DNA of 64,000 nt from Populus alba (Eukaryota; Streptophyta; Magnoliopsida; Malpighiales; Salicaceae). The notes beneath the pieces were generated by a model. That model saw only the letters and a program-made list of their open reading frames with translations, did not search any database and was not told the origin of the DNA. Positions 47,346-57,927 of the stretch are shown here, one piece after another. The stretch spans positions 7,221,770 to 7,285,769 of the forward strand of contig NC_133284.1 of assembly GCF_005239225.2 (NCBI RefSeq), given 5' to 3'. Each line of letters starts with the position of its first letter. Position 1 is the first letter of the stretch. The position numbers and the translations under genes were made by a program.

Positions 47346-49223
47346 CTATGCACATAACCCTTGCAAAATATTTAATGGTGCCTTCTCATGCTCCCTCCTG
47401 TAGTCTTTTTGGTTCAGTATCTTGTCACCTAAAGCTTGATTTTGCATTTTGAGCACCATATTCCGCTGTCTCAGATTCTCAATCTCATCCAAAAGCTGCA
47501 TTCTTTCAGATGCCCAATTATCCCACTTGGCATTTTGACACAACATATTGCGTTCATTTTCTAGCAGCACCATCTCAAGTTGCTTAGGTCCAAGCTACAA
47601 CAGTAAAGAAAGCATTGTCATCCACAAGTTCACTAGCTTGTTACAGGTAGAAACATTTGCAACCACAATTTACCGACAATAAAAAGATATGAGACAATGG
47701 TCGTTAACATGACTATCACTGTAACCGGTATTTAGCTATACAAAGAGGACGCAAAGTAAATCAAAGGATTTGTTCAATAGAAACAAAATCAGTATGTGAT
47801 TTGCCACACAGTCAGTTAAAGCTAATCAGTTACCTAGCATTACAATCTTACATCAGAATGTGAGTGTGATGGAAACACTAGAACCTCGAGCTATATTCAC
47901 ACTTCAACTAGCTTCAGATGCATCAAATGTAAGAGTTGAGCAGACAGTGAAAATAGTCCCAGATAGATTGGCATGGCTGCACTAAAAACCCAGGGCAATG
48001 GAGACTAGACTAAAACCCTGAAACCAAACTCATGGAACTAATACAACTCATAAGATTCATCTGATTTACAAATATGTAAAGAAAAATAGAATTAACATTA
48101 GCGGAGTACAAAACCTCTTCATCCAACTTACCTTTTAGAAATGTATTCTTAACATTGACTTGCCTGATTAGGCATCATCGTAACAATAGAAAGACAAGGA
48201 TATATACAGTACGCTTGAAGCCTTGCTACAAGCCCTGAAGATTTAAGCAAAGTGATCAATAGCTTCCTATTATGTGTAATTGGCTGCAATTTTTATAATC
48301 TCTTCTTTTTTTTTCAGAAATTTTGCTCAACAAAGATAAAGGAATACAACTTATAAAAAGATCTTGGGATTTAAGACAAAAATCAAACACAAAGCTGCAC
48401 AGATTGACCCCGCTTTGAGGAAGACGGGAAAAAAGGAATTCAACTGGAGGCACTTCAGGTCAGCAACTTAAGAATTTTAGTGAAACTCAACAAATAAAAA
48501 TTTCCATATCCAGCTAGAGCAGAAGGGATGGACATGATTGCACAGGATAGCAGTAAAGATGAAACCAACTGAGTAAGACTACAGAAGTGATACACAAGAG
48601 ACGGATAGACTGAACCAAGGCAAGAGACACCCAAAAAACCACGTAACAGCACCGCACCAATTGTATCTTATAATTTAATATAATCCTCAGCTTTCTCCTT
48701 AATTTTATGACAGATCAACATCCATCACCATTCATTAATATATCATCATGATCATCGATATTTGTAGAGATGCTAAAGTAATACATACAGATTCACCTAC
48801 AGCCATATAACTGGACTGAACCAAGGAGGCAGTAAGGCACCAATTGTATCTTAAATTTAATGATATCCTCAGTATTCTCCTTGATACTTTATGATGGATC
48901 AACATCCATCAACATTCATGGGTGGATCATCACAGATTTACATAGTTAATATAAGTAATAGTTCGAGATTCACCATTAGCTTTTAAGACTAATCACCAAT
49001 TGACACTTTCTTCATATCTAGCTATCAACTACTCATTAAAAGTTTTGTCTCGCGTAATCTGAAGACTTCAAGAAGCCTAAATGAGGCATATTAATAAGTG
49101 TTAATTCATATGCCCAAACAGGAACAGTGCAATACCAACAAATAAATCAGCTCAGCCTAGATGAATAATTTTAAGGGGATGGTTGCAAGAAAAAAAAGAA
49201 CACCCGCACACATACATACATGC

Positions 49224-49254
<31 letters not shown>

Positions 49255-49300
49255 TATATATATATAGATACATACATACATACGTGTGTGTGTGTGTGTG

Positions 49301-49336
<36 letters not shown>

Positions 49337-50408
49337 CCATTAGTTGTTGCACAACAGGGTTATGTGACAGTGTCTCCAACAGATTTTCTTGGTTAGAAAT
49401 GACTTTCTTTGAGTTGCCAATCTCTCTTTTAAGGTTCCCTATCTCAACTTCTTTTGACTGCAATTTTTGAACCATTGAATCATTTTCTTTCCTACAAGAC
49501 TCCTTCTCCCTCTCCAAATGAGCATTTTCTTCCCGAAGAATTTGCAAGTTACTCCCCAGCTCTTCTTTCCTTATCTGCCAAAAATAAATTAGGATATATA
49601 TATAGAAAAAACATGATTTCTCTAGCTATTTGCCTCACACGAGGAAGACCAGAAGGTACAGTGCTATACCTTACAACGTTGTCGATAATTGGCATCGATT
49701 TTTCTTTTCTTCTCCTTTTGATCTTCTGGAGTTACAGCAATGTTTATTCCATGTTGTGGTACTCCTGGTTGGGCCAACATATGTTGAGGCACTGTCAGCA
49801 TGTTTGCTTCCTCTGAGCCCATACAACAAATTCATCTTAGTAACAGTTCAAACAATTCTCTATGAATAACTCTAGAACGTGAACTACCATCAAGCAAAGT
49901 AATTTGTGAGATGAATTTGTTAAAATTGCGAGCAAACCACAACTAAGCATGAACATAGAACGAACACGCATTCATTCTTAAGCCTCAAAATACATCTTTC
50001 CATTAATGTTAGGATGGTTACGGTAAAATGAAAGCATGAAAAGGAGAAATGATGGATTTTGACCCATCCATCTTGTTATTCCAAAAACAAGGAAAAGCGA
50101 AGGACAGATTGTAAATTACAAGCGAGGCATAGGGAAGGATCCTTTATTTCCTTCCTCAGTTGTTCATACATCATACCAAACATAGAAAATATCAAAAACC
50201 CAACAATGAAGCTCGCATGAGAAAAGTGGAAACAGGGTAACCCCAGATATGATCGAGCATTGAAGATAATATAAAAGAAACGATTGACAAGTCTTTTCGT
50301 AGATCTAACAACAATTGTAAGTTCAGAAGTAGTTTTACCTGTTGAGTAGTGTTGTAGTGGGGTGTAGTGGGGAACCGTGTCATTCAGTAAACCGTAAGTC
50401 ATCTTCAT
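47346..50408 (-). CDS. bZIP-like basic/coiled-coil protein, family member C (4 exons, 232 aa)
   Basis: The exons are 50,408-50,339, 49,812-49,670, 49,574-49,338 and 47,594-47,346 (70, 143, 237 and 249 nt), with phases 1, 0, 0 as in the other members. The first exon starts MKMTYGLLND. Exon 2 is short and ends EKKRKI-DANYRQRCK (residues 63-71). Nine residues later comes the first leucine of a long coiled coil (ILREENAHLEREKESC and onward). Exon 4 is the most diverged: ALGDKILNQ replaces ALCxKIN, and the tail is longer. Intron 3 uses the donor GTGCAT, immediately followed by a long microsatellite. Exon 1 may have alternative starts at codons 1 and 3. The gene is divergently arranged with member D. 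Nuclear dimerising function is inference. Confidence 0.65.
49210..49331. repeat. Compound microsatellite next to a splice donor of gene C
   Basis: The order is CATA/CACATA units, TA, CATA, (TG)n, then (GA)n up to 49,331. The (GA)n run ends six bases from the exon 3 boundary at 49,338, so in the transcript a pyrimidine-rich TCTCTC run begins at the seventh intron base. Confidence 0.9.
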
Positions 50409-50516
50409 CGGAAATTCAAGAAGCTATGATTGTGTACAGAAGAAGTACTTTAAATAAAAGAAGAAAAATCCGCTGGGTAGCTGCGGCTGCGTTTTAATAC
50501 ATATGACAGAATGGAG

Positions 50517-50547
50517 TCGCACGAAATAAGGTCCATGCCGCGCGATA
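50517..50547 (+). promoter_or_regulatory. CG-rich promoter element of gene C
   Basis: TCGCACGAAA at 50,517-50,526 and GCGCGATA at 50,540-50,547, about 110-140 bp upstream of the ATG at 50,408. The first block is identical to that of gene B, and the second to that of gene A. Confidence 0.45.
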
Positions 50548-51345
50548 GATTCCTCGAATTGTAATGAAAACGCTGGGTAACGGCCGGTTCTTGTCTTCCA
50601 AGTTTCTCTCGTCACTGTTTAAAAGCGTAAGTATTTAAAAATGTAGCTTAGGTTATTTTTTTAACTGTTTTTATTTAGAAATATATTAAAATAATATATT
50701 TTTTATTTTTAAAATTTTATTTTTTATATCAACACATAAAAATAAAAAAAAAATCTTGAAAAAAAAAAAACATGTACAAATTTAAACATGCCTGCCCAAA
50801 TTGATAAATATATATCCATACAAGAGGGATGGTGAGTTATAAAGAGAATAAGAAAATTAAAATAAACTTAACTCATAACATTTATGTTAGCCCTACTCTG
50901 GGTTAATATGAAGTTGTATTCTTTTATATATTTTAAGTTCTTTTGAACTGAAGCTATCAAACTCTTGCATCTATTCTGAAAGGAGGTAAATTCTATTTAG
51001 TAATTTAGAAAAAAAAAAAAGTAGAAATTGAAAAAATAACCATGCAGTAAAATAAAATAAATTTCTAATTGAAAAATCCGAAACAAAGGGAGAATTTCAG
51101 ACGCGGCCATGAAAGAATTGGGACAGAAATGATCCTATCCTTCTAAGTTTATTTTGTTAATTTCTTTTTTATAAAAAAAACTAAGTTAACGCTGGTAAGA
51201 TACGATGCTTCAAGTTCTTAAAAGTCTTCAGTATCTTAATAAATCGGAGCATCATCGCTCGGTACGAACGTGTCACCATGTGCTTGCGTTCTACACCGCA
51301 AGAGCCCCCTAAGTATGAACATAAAGTACGAACGGTGTTGGCACC

Positions 51346-51506
51346 AGGGGCGGAGCGAGGTGTATTTTACAGAGGAGGCTGAAATTAATATAATAATATA
51401 TATTAGTAAAAAGTTTATTTATTTAAATTAAAAATATTAAATAATAAAAGATTTTAAAATGTTTTGCAGAACCCGGGCCTTGCTTCCCACCTCCTGGCTC
51501 CGCCTC
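51346..51506. mobile_element. 161-bp hAT-type MITE
   Basis: The ends are AGGGGCGGAGCGAGG and CCTGGCTCCGCCTC, an inverted repeat of the common plant CAGGGGCGGAGCCAGG hAT type. It is flanked by the perfect 9-bp direct repeat GTTGGCACC (51,337-51,345 and 51,507-51,515). The centre is A/T-rich. It sits directly upstream of the first copy of the duplicated D promoter. Confidence 0.88.
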
Positions 51507-51540
51507 GTTGGCACCATACTAGCATTGCTACATAAAGTAA

Positions 51541-51751
51541 GACCATGTGCTTTGCTTGTTGGACCGACGCTTGCGGGGCCAATAGAGATGAGGTGGCCCA
51601 TGAATGGTACGTCGAGAGATGATTTGACAGCGAGATGGATGAGCTCTCCAAGGCTAACAAAAGTCGTCCTTGTTTCTGTCTTTCATATGTTTTATGAATT
51701 CGAAGGATGTCGTGCGATATCCCCCGATTTCGCTCGCCAAATCAACTTTAT
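51541..51751 (+). repeat. Upstream copy of the duplicated gene D promoter segment
   Basis: It matches 52,152-52,365 nearly base for base: TTGCTTGTTGGACCGACGC, GAGATGAGGTGGCCCATGAA, GATGAGCTCTCCAAGGCTAA, and the CG-rich element at 51,716-51,735. It is followed by a (TC)n run at 51,751-51,775 instead of a TATA box. It appears to be a displaced promoter copy without an exon. Confidence 0.85.
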
Positions 51752-52151
51752 CTCTCTCTCTCTCTCTCTCTCTGTGTTTTTATTTTTATCCCTTACTTTT
51801 TTTTTTCTTTCTCTCTACTATCCCTTCTGGTCAAAATAATCTACAGAAAGCCTTAACAAAAAGTTAAAAAAATTATACATCATGATAGTCAAGCCGAGAA
51901 ATCAAATTAATTTAATATATTGTTGTTTAAATATATATATATATATATATATATTTTAAATGACATGGTTTTAGTAATTTAGAATTATTTATCAATAGAC
52001 AAAACGCTCATTGAGCCAATTGAACAAAATAACTTATCCCATTAAAATTGATCGATACGAATTTATTTATATCTTGACATCGCTATATATCTTTTAAATA
52101 CTTGGTCTCAAACTTTGGAAAAGCTAGCAGAAGTTTTCAAAAATGTTGGAA

Positions 52152-52393
52152 GACCATAGTTTTGCTTGTTGGACCGACGCTTGCTGGGCCATTAGAGATG
52201 AGGTGGCCCATGAATGGTACGTCGCGAGAGATGAGACGATTTGACAGCAAGATGGATGAGCTCTCCAAGGCTAACAAAAGTCGCCCTTGTTTCTCTCTTT
52301 CAAATGTTTTACGAATTCGAAGGATGTCTTGCGATATCGCTCGATTTCGCTCGACATGACCAAACTAACTTTTCTTCAGTCTTCTTATAAAAA
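52152..52393 (+). promoter_or_regulatory. Proximal promoter of gene D
   Basis: The segment carries the family element in inverted reading (minus strand CGAGCGAAA and GAGCGATA, plus coordinates 52,335-52,353), about 195-210 bp upstream of the ATG. A TATA box, TATAAAAA, at 52,386-52,393 follows 33 bp later. Relative to transcription, the element has the same orientation as in A, B and C. Confidence 0.55.
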
Positions 52394-52545
52394 GCAACAC
52401 CCTCTCGTCAAATTTACGAAAAGCTAGCTAGCTGCCTGCTGCTCCAAAGGTTCTTATCCATTCAACTGTTTTGACTGTTCGTTAGTTCTTCAGCCGGTTG
52501 GCTCATGAGCTTCAATTGCTTTTCTTTTTCTCCAGAAAGCCAGCG

Positions 52546-55500
52546 ATGGATTACGAAAGTCCGTGGCGACATCTCTTTGAAGCATCTCTACCTCCACCTG
52601 CACCTGACTTTGAGGCTTATAATGGTAAGTGTATTTCTTCCATATAGCCGAGATTTATTTCATTTCATCTTTGCTTTAGAAAGCCGATTGATCCATTTCA
52701 GTTGGAATACTTGGATCTAGTAAGTTCATTTCACCCTGTATCTCATCTTTTATTATTACACATACCATCTGCTTCTCAAACCCACGGAGGTAAAATAACT
52801 ATGCTGGTGAAGAAAGGACACACACACACACACAGGCGCGTGCGTTCACACACACACGTATACATACCAATACATGTTTCGGTAAATACCTGCTTCAAGA
52901 GTCTTGGTCTTTTATGTACTTAAAACACTGCTGAGGGAGGAGCACCATATTCGTCGTTGACAGAATTTGAAACCGATCAGAAGGCAAGGGGAAATCAGCA
53001 AGCCTTTAACTACTTCTTAGCAGCAGGCCCAGGTAGTCCTCATGAGTCTTCAAATATAACAGATACTGATAAGAAAGGACAGGATCTGGAAGCAACTAAA
53101 GATCAAGTTGCAAAGAAAAGAAAGATTGCTATTGACAAGGCATATCGTGAACGATGCAGGGTAAACACCATTGCCTATCTATTTACTCTTTTGCTTTCTT
53201 TTTCCTTGATTAGTCTTTTATTTTTAGTTCAAAGATCATGGCATCCAAGAGCATTTGAATTGAATATGTACGGAGATTTTCTAGAGTAATGTACTTGAAC
53301 CCAAATTGATCTTAGAAATCCAGTATCGCGAAGGGAGATGTTCCCTAATTCCAATTTTTTTATTGTTCCTAAGGTCTGGCCGGTCATTTGAAGAAGTAGT
53401 GAAAGAAAAATAGAAAAAAACAAAAAATAGTTGAGAAATCTTTGATCTTGCTATATAACCTCTTGGTAAATTATGGGTACAATTCAACAATAAAAAATAA
53501 AAGTTATGCGTGTTTTTGTCAAAAAATTCATTATTTAGACTCATCCATTTGGTCCAATAATTTTATTTATATAATCTAATTATAACAAATTCCTATCTAA
53601 CAACTCGATAGAATCATTTAAATTGTCTGTATTTTTTCTTGGATTTAGATTTATCTATTTGGCCCATAAATATATCTGCTAGATATCAATCTAATTATAA
53701 CAAATTCATAACTGAAAAGTCAAATTCCTCATAATCTCCTACATGATTATGAAATGCTCTTTATTTTAAAATGCATTGAATAGTTTGTAATTTTACCATG
53801 TCATCAAAAGTTTGTCTCAAAACAGAACGAGAAGTCGTCAATGGTAGTAGTTATACAAATTATAATATTATTGATTTTTTTTTTTAAAGGCTAGACTCAA
53901 TTATATCATTAGGGAGGCACAACTATTGTATCATTAATATCAAATCAAAACCAAAAATTATAATCTAGCCAACAAGACAATGACTAGAATCAAAATAGAA
54001 CAATAACCATATGTATTATGTTAATGCCATACAGAGCATATATTGCATTTGAATGACTCTGGTGTTCTTTTAATGTTTTAGCTTATATTAAAAAACCATA
54101 CATGATTGCAACTTTCAAGAAAATTTATAGACATGCATCTATAGTATAACACTAAAACAAGATCAATTAACAGAAAATCACGTCTACAAGAGGGAAATTG
54201 ATATTTCCCAAAAACTCATGGTGCAAATTTTTTTTTCTTTTAAAAAATCAGCATTTTTATAGGCTCTACCATATATTTACATTTAAATTACGAATTGCCA
54301 TGCATAGGGACAAACTATTAGCTTATTTATCTACTGACAAGTCTATTAACCAATAATAGCACAACATTTATCCTTTTATCTATCAAATGAAAAATTAATT
54401 ATGAAACCTGTTTTTTCTAAAAATTCTTGCACCATGAAAATTTTGTCTAAATAAATGTAAAAAGATGGAAGATATATATGCATATATGTAGTACCAAACT
54501 CTATTCCAATGAACTCGCAGCTCAATTGAAACTAGTGTCTCCTCTCTCTTTTTAAAATATTTAAAGCTCCAACCTCTCCTTTATATATATATATATATCA
54601 AACATTCATGTTAAACAGATATGCTCCCTTTTTAAATTTGCTTAAATTATAATTTGATTGTGGGTGCAAATTGTTGATATTTTAAACTTATGAACTTGCA
54701 AAGAAACATGCTAAAAAAAGGTTATGGTAGTATAATAATAATAAAAAAAAAAGTGAAGTGAGAATAATACTGCCAAATTGATAAAAGTTGTAGAGAAATT
54801 CATATAGAAATCTCAATCACTAAAATTATGGCTACCTCGTTTTGATTTACATATATGTTTCTTTGGGTTGACCTCCTTTAGGTAGTCTAACGTGCAACAT
54901 CACCCTTAAGAGGAGGGTGTTGCTACCATTGAGGTGCCTTTTTTTATTCATGAGTAGGTTCAATGGAACTTAACTACGTTCAATGGAGGATTGCGTTCCC
55001 CTATTAAATCATTACTGGATGGGGCTTTGCTGCCTATTTATATAAGCTTTTCTTTCTAATGTGCAGATGTAGGGCTATTCATTATGGTTTATATCTTAGT
55101 CAATACATGTTTAAATCCATTTTAATAATTAAATTAATGACTGCAGAAGAATTATCAACCATAAATGCTAGTTAGTTAGGACAAATAATGTAAACATTTT
55201 ACCTTGCCCCTATACAGGTGAGCCTTTTAGGCTCTGCACTTAAACTTAGATAAAAATCATGGTCTTTATGCGAAAAATGAATTTAAGGAAAACGTGGATG
55301 GGTAATGTGAATAATCATAATTGTGTCCTTAAAGCATCATGTTAATGGAAAAATATATATAAAATAGTTTCAGTTTAATGATTTCCCCTAAAAACCTTAA
55401 ATGAGATGATGAGCAATTCTTCGTTGACTTAAACATTGCTCTGAGTATAAAACTGGATCTTTTCATTTTTCTTTCAGGCTCATTGAGGCAAAAGAATTGA

Positions 55501-56647
55501 GAAACTTTCACTTTTCCTTGTAGAAAAACAAAATTGAGACCGAGAGAAACTTGGAACAGCTAAGGAAAGAAAACGATCGATTAAAAGGAGAGAATGCCTT
55601 CTTTAAAACGGAAGCAGATCGGACTAGACAAACTTTGCAATCTCAAGAACAAGAGATGAAGCGACTTAGAAAAACAATTGTTCTACTGAAGGAGAAGCAC
55701 GATAAACAAAATACTGTTGTGGAGGTCCTTTCAAAGCGACTAGTAAGTGTTTTTCTATTGAAAAATTAATAATTTGTTTATTGATTATTAGTTCTTTTTC
55801 TGTAATAAAACTGAATATGAAGAGTGGCAGACCTCATTTACTATTGGGATTATTGTACTTTTCATAACATATATTTGAAGAGGAACTTTGCCGGTTTTAA
55901 ATCTATTGATGGTTAAATACCGGTGCCCCAAAAAAAAACAAAAATTGTGCATTTTCCATGCATCATTAATTTAGGCTTATTGATAATTTTCCCATCTGAG
56001 GGATATAAATGAAATTCAAGCATTAAACTCAAAAGGATTAGTAGATATTGATGAAATCCATTAAAATAACAATCACAAGAGTCCAGACCACTAGCCTGAA
56101 TTCTGTTTGTCTTTCTTTTAATATGGAACTGCTGCTCATGAATCATGATTGACTATTTGCATTGCCTTTAGTAGAGATTTATCCAGCCCTTCCTGTACTA
56201 CTGGTTTAATAACCTTTAAATCTTGTAATCCATTTTTGAAAAGCAAAGAACCAACCTCCTACTAATTTCAGACTCCATGTCTACTTCGTTGCAATGATAT
56301 ATACCTTCTACTTTTTGGAATTAAAGAACAATTATTCTACCTTTATTTGCTAGCTTTTGATTGGTCACTAACAAATTTTATCTATACCTTACTATTGTTT
56401 ATTTTCCTTCCCTTGCTGACAGGCTGGTGCCAATGATACTGATCTTCAGCGTGAAAATACAGAGCTCAAAAGTAAAATTATACTGTTAATGAGTCAAGTT
56501 AATGACCAAAACAATGTGGATAAACTCCAGCTTCAAGAGAAGAATGCACAACTAGAACATGAGAAGAGTTCGCTTGAAGTGATAGTTCAAGCATTATGTG
56601 AGAAGATCAACAATGAGAAGGGCCATGAAGGAGACCATGCATCATAA
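52546..56647 (+). CDS. bZIP-like basic/coiled-coil protein, family member D (4 exons, 239 aa)
   Basis: The exons are 52,546-52,624, 52,964-53,160, 55,524-55,742 and 56,423-56,647 (79, 197, 219 and 225 nt). Introns are GT-AG with phases 1, 0, 0. The protein starts MDYESPWRHLFEASLPPPA. A variable acidic linker follows, then KKRKIAI and DKAYRERCR (residues 84-92). Nine residues after the last Arg comes the first leucine of a heptad series (LEQLRKENDRLKGEN). Exon 3 ends VVEVLSKRL, very like member A (VVDVLSKKV). Exon 4 is a second coiled coil with ALCEKINNE near the end. Intron 2 is about 2.4 kb and contains no recognised element. Strong splice sites, a TATA box and an open frame suggest a functional gene. 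Role unknown; a nuclear homo- or heterodimer with A-C is inference. Confidence 0.75.
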
Positions 56648-57096
56648 GGTAACCGACTTAATGCTGCTATGAACAATATGTTTTTCATGTGAAGGGGAAA
56701 ATTACGAAAACCAACCTTCAGTTGAAGCATACTTTGCATCTTCATATTTAAAATTTTTCACTTTGTATCCTTTTCTTCATACTTTTGAACTGTTTTTACC
56801 CAGCCAATACCTTGCAATCATTGAAAGTTGTGATTAGAAGAAATGCCGCAAAACAGGTTAAAATGTTTATTCAATGATTTGAAAAACTTTTTATCTCTAG
56901 TTGCAGACTCATAGTTAAGAAGGTTTGCTTAATTGTTTGACTTTTTGCATTTCAAACCTGAGAGCTAATATAAAAAATGTTTATCTAGAAGATATTCTTA
57001 TGAATTTACCAAACTAATATAAAAAATGCATCCTTAAAATTATTCAGGACGAGGATTGAGTCTCAGTTAACTTTGAAGCTAGTCTAAGAATACTCT
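56648..57096. other. 3' flank of gene D, no further gene
   Basis: A/T-rich. The first part is presumably 3' UTR. Confidence 0.5.
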
Positions 57097-57190
57097 TGTT
57101 AGAGTTAATATAAAATTATTCCTAGGATCTCACAACAATTTAAACTTTTAGTTTAAGATAGTTTTTTTGGATATAGTATCAGGATTTCAA
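57097..57190 (+). mobile_element. Decayed TRIM LTR with primer-site trace
   Basis: TGTTAGAGTTAATATAAAATT..., TTTAAACTTTTAGTTTAAGA and TAGTTTTTTTGGA follow the order of the TRIM LTR at 30,586-30,663 read in reverse. ATAGTATCAGGA then stands where TGGTATCAGAGC is expected. The partner LTR was not found. Confidence 0.4.
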
Positions 57191-57746
57191 AGAGATCCAA
57201 CGGAGCAAAAATCATTGAACTCAAGCTATTTCATAATTCTAAATGATAGGATTGCAAGTAAAGATAAGTGTTAGAAAAACCATCAAAATAAATACAAGAA
57301 CATAAAGCAACATAAAATGTTTAAGACGGATCACCCATCGCAAGACTAAATTTTTTGGATGGAACACAGACTCAATTATCAATTTAAAACGGTGTAACTC
57401 GAATACATCAAAAAGACTAAAAAGTTTATGATTATGATAAATGATTCATTCTCAACTTATTATTTTATATCTTTGTATTTATTTCATATGGGATAGTTTC
57501 TCTAACAAAGTATTGAATCTAAATTTGTGGAGGGAATTCTAGCTTAGTTCCAAAAGGCATTATATTGATGATGCTGTAGTTGTGAGCATCACATGGTTAA
57601 GTGTGTCGTGACGGTGTTTGGTTGTCGTTTTCGGTGGATACTTCCAACAATACACATGGTTTGGCGAAGGAAGCTCAGGTACTGTTAGAAACCTGGTGTT
57701 TTGTTTAAGAATAAACTCCTGTCTTGCAGGAGCCAGCAATCCAGTT

Positions 57747-57927
57747 TGTTAGAGTTGATTAAGTCAAATAATGACTTGGTCATTAGTCTCTGTTTTCTGT
57801 TTCCACAATCTTCATGTGGGTTGTTTTTCTTTGATTCCAAGTTGTAATGGCTATTTAAGCCAAAGGCATTCTATTAAATAAAATGAATACACAGTTAAAG
57901 TTGTGCGAGATCTTTGGTATTTTAACA
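57747..57927 (+). repeat. Possible solo LTR (copia-like)
   Basis: It starts TGTTAGAGTTGATTAAGTC, has a TATA-like GCTATTTAAGCC at about 57,850 and ends TTTTAACA. No target duplication was seen, so this is tentative. Confidence 0.3.

Larger units (their letters stand above)
50409..52545. promoter_or_regulatory. Divergent intergenic region between genes C (-) and D (+)
   Basis: About 2.1 kb separates the two start codons. It contains the CG-rich element of each gene, a MITE, a tandem duplication of the gene D promoter and a TATA box for D. The stretch 50,640-51,300 is A/T-rich with no gene. Confidence 0.55.

Noticed and set aside
49161..49470. Frames with THTHTH and RERERE runs
   Set aside because: They are translation of the compound microsatellite next to gene C exon 3.
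51346..51867. Plus-strand frames of 65-126 codons
   Set aside because: They span the MITE, the promoter copy and a (TC)n repeat, so they are not a gene.
53229..53544. Frames in gene D intron 2
   Set aside because: They are A/T-rich chance frames with no domain. The intron is bounded by good splice sites.
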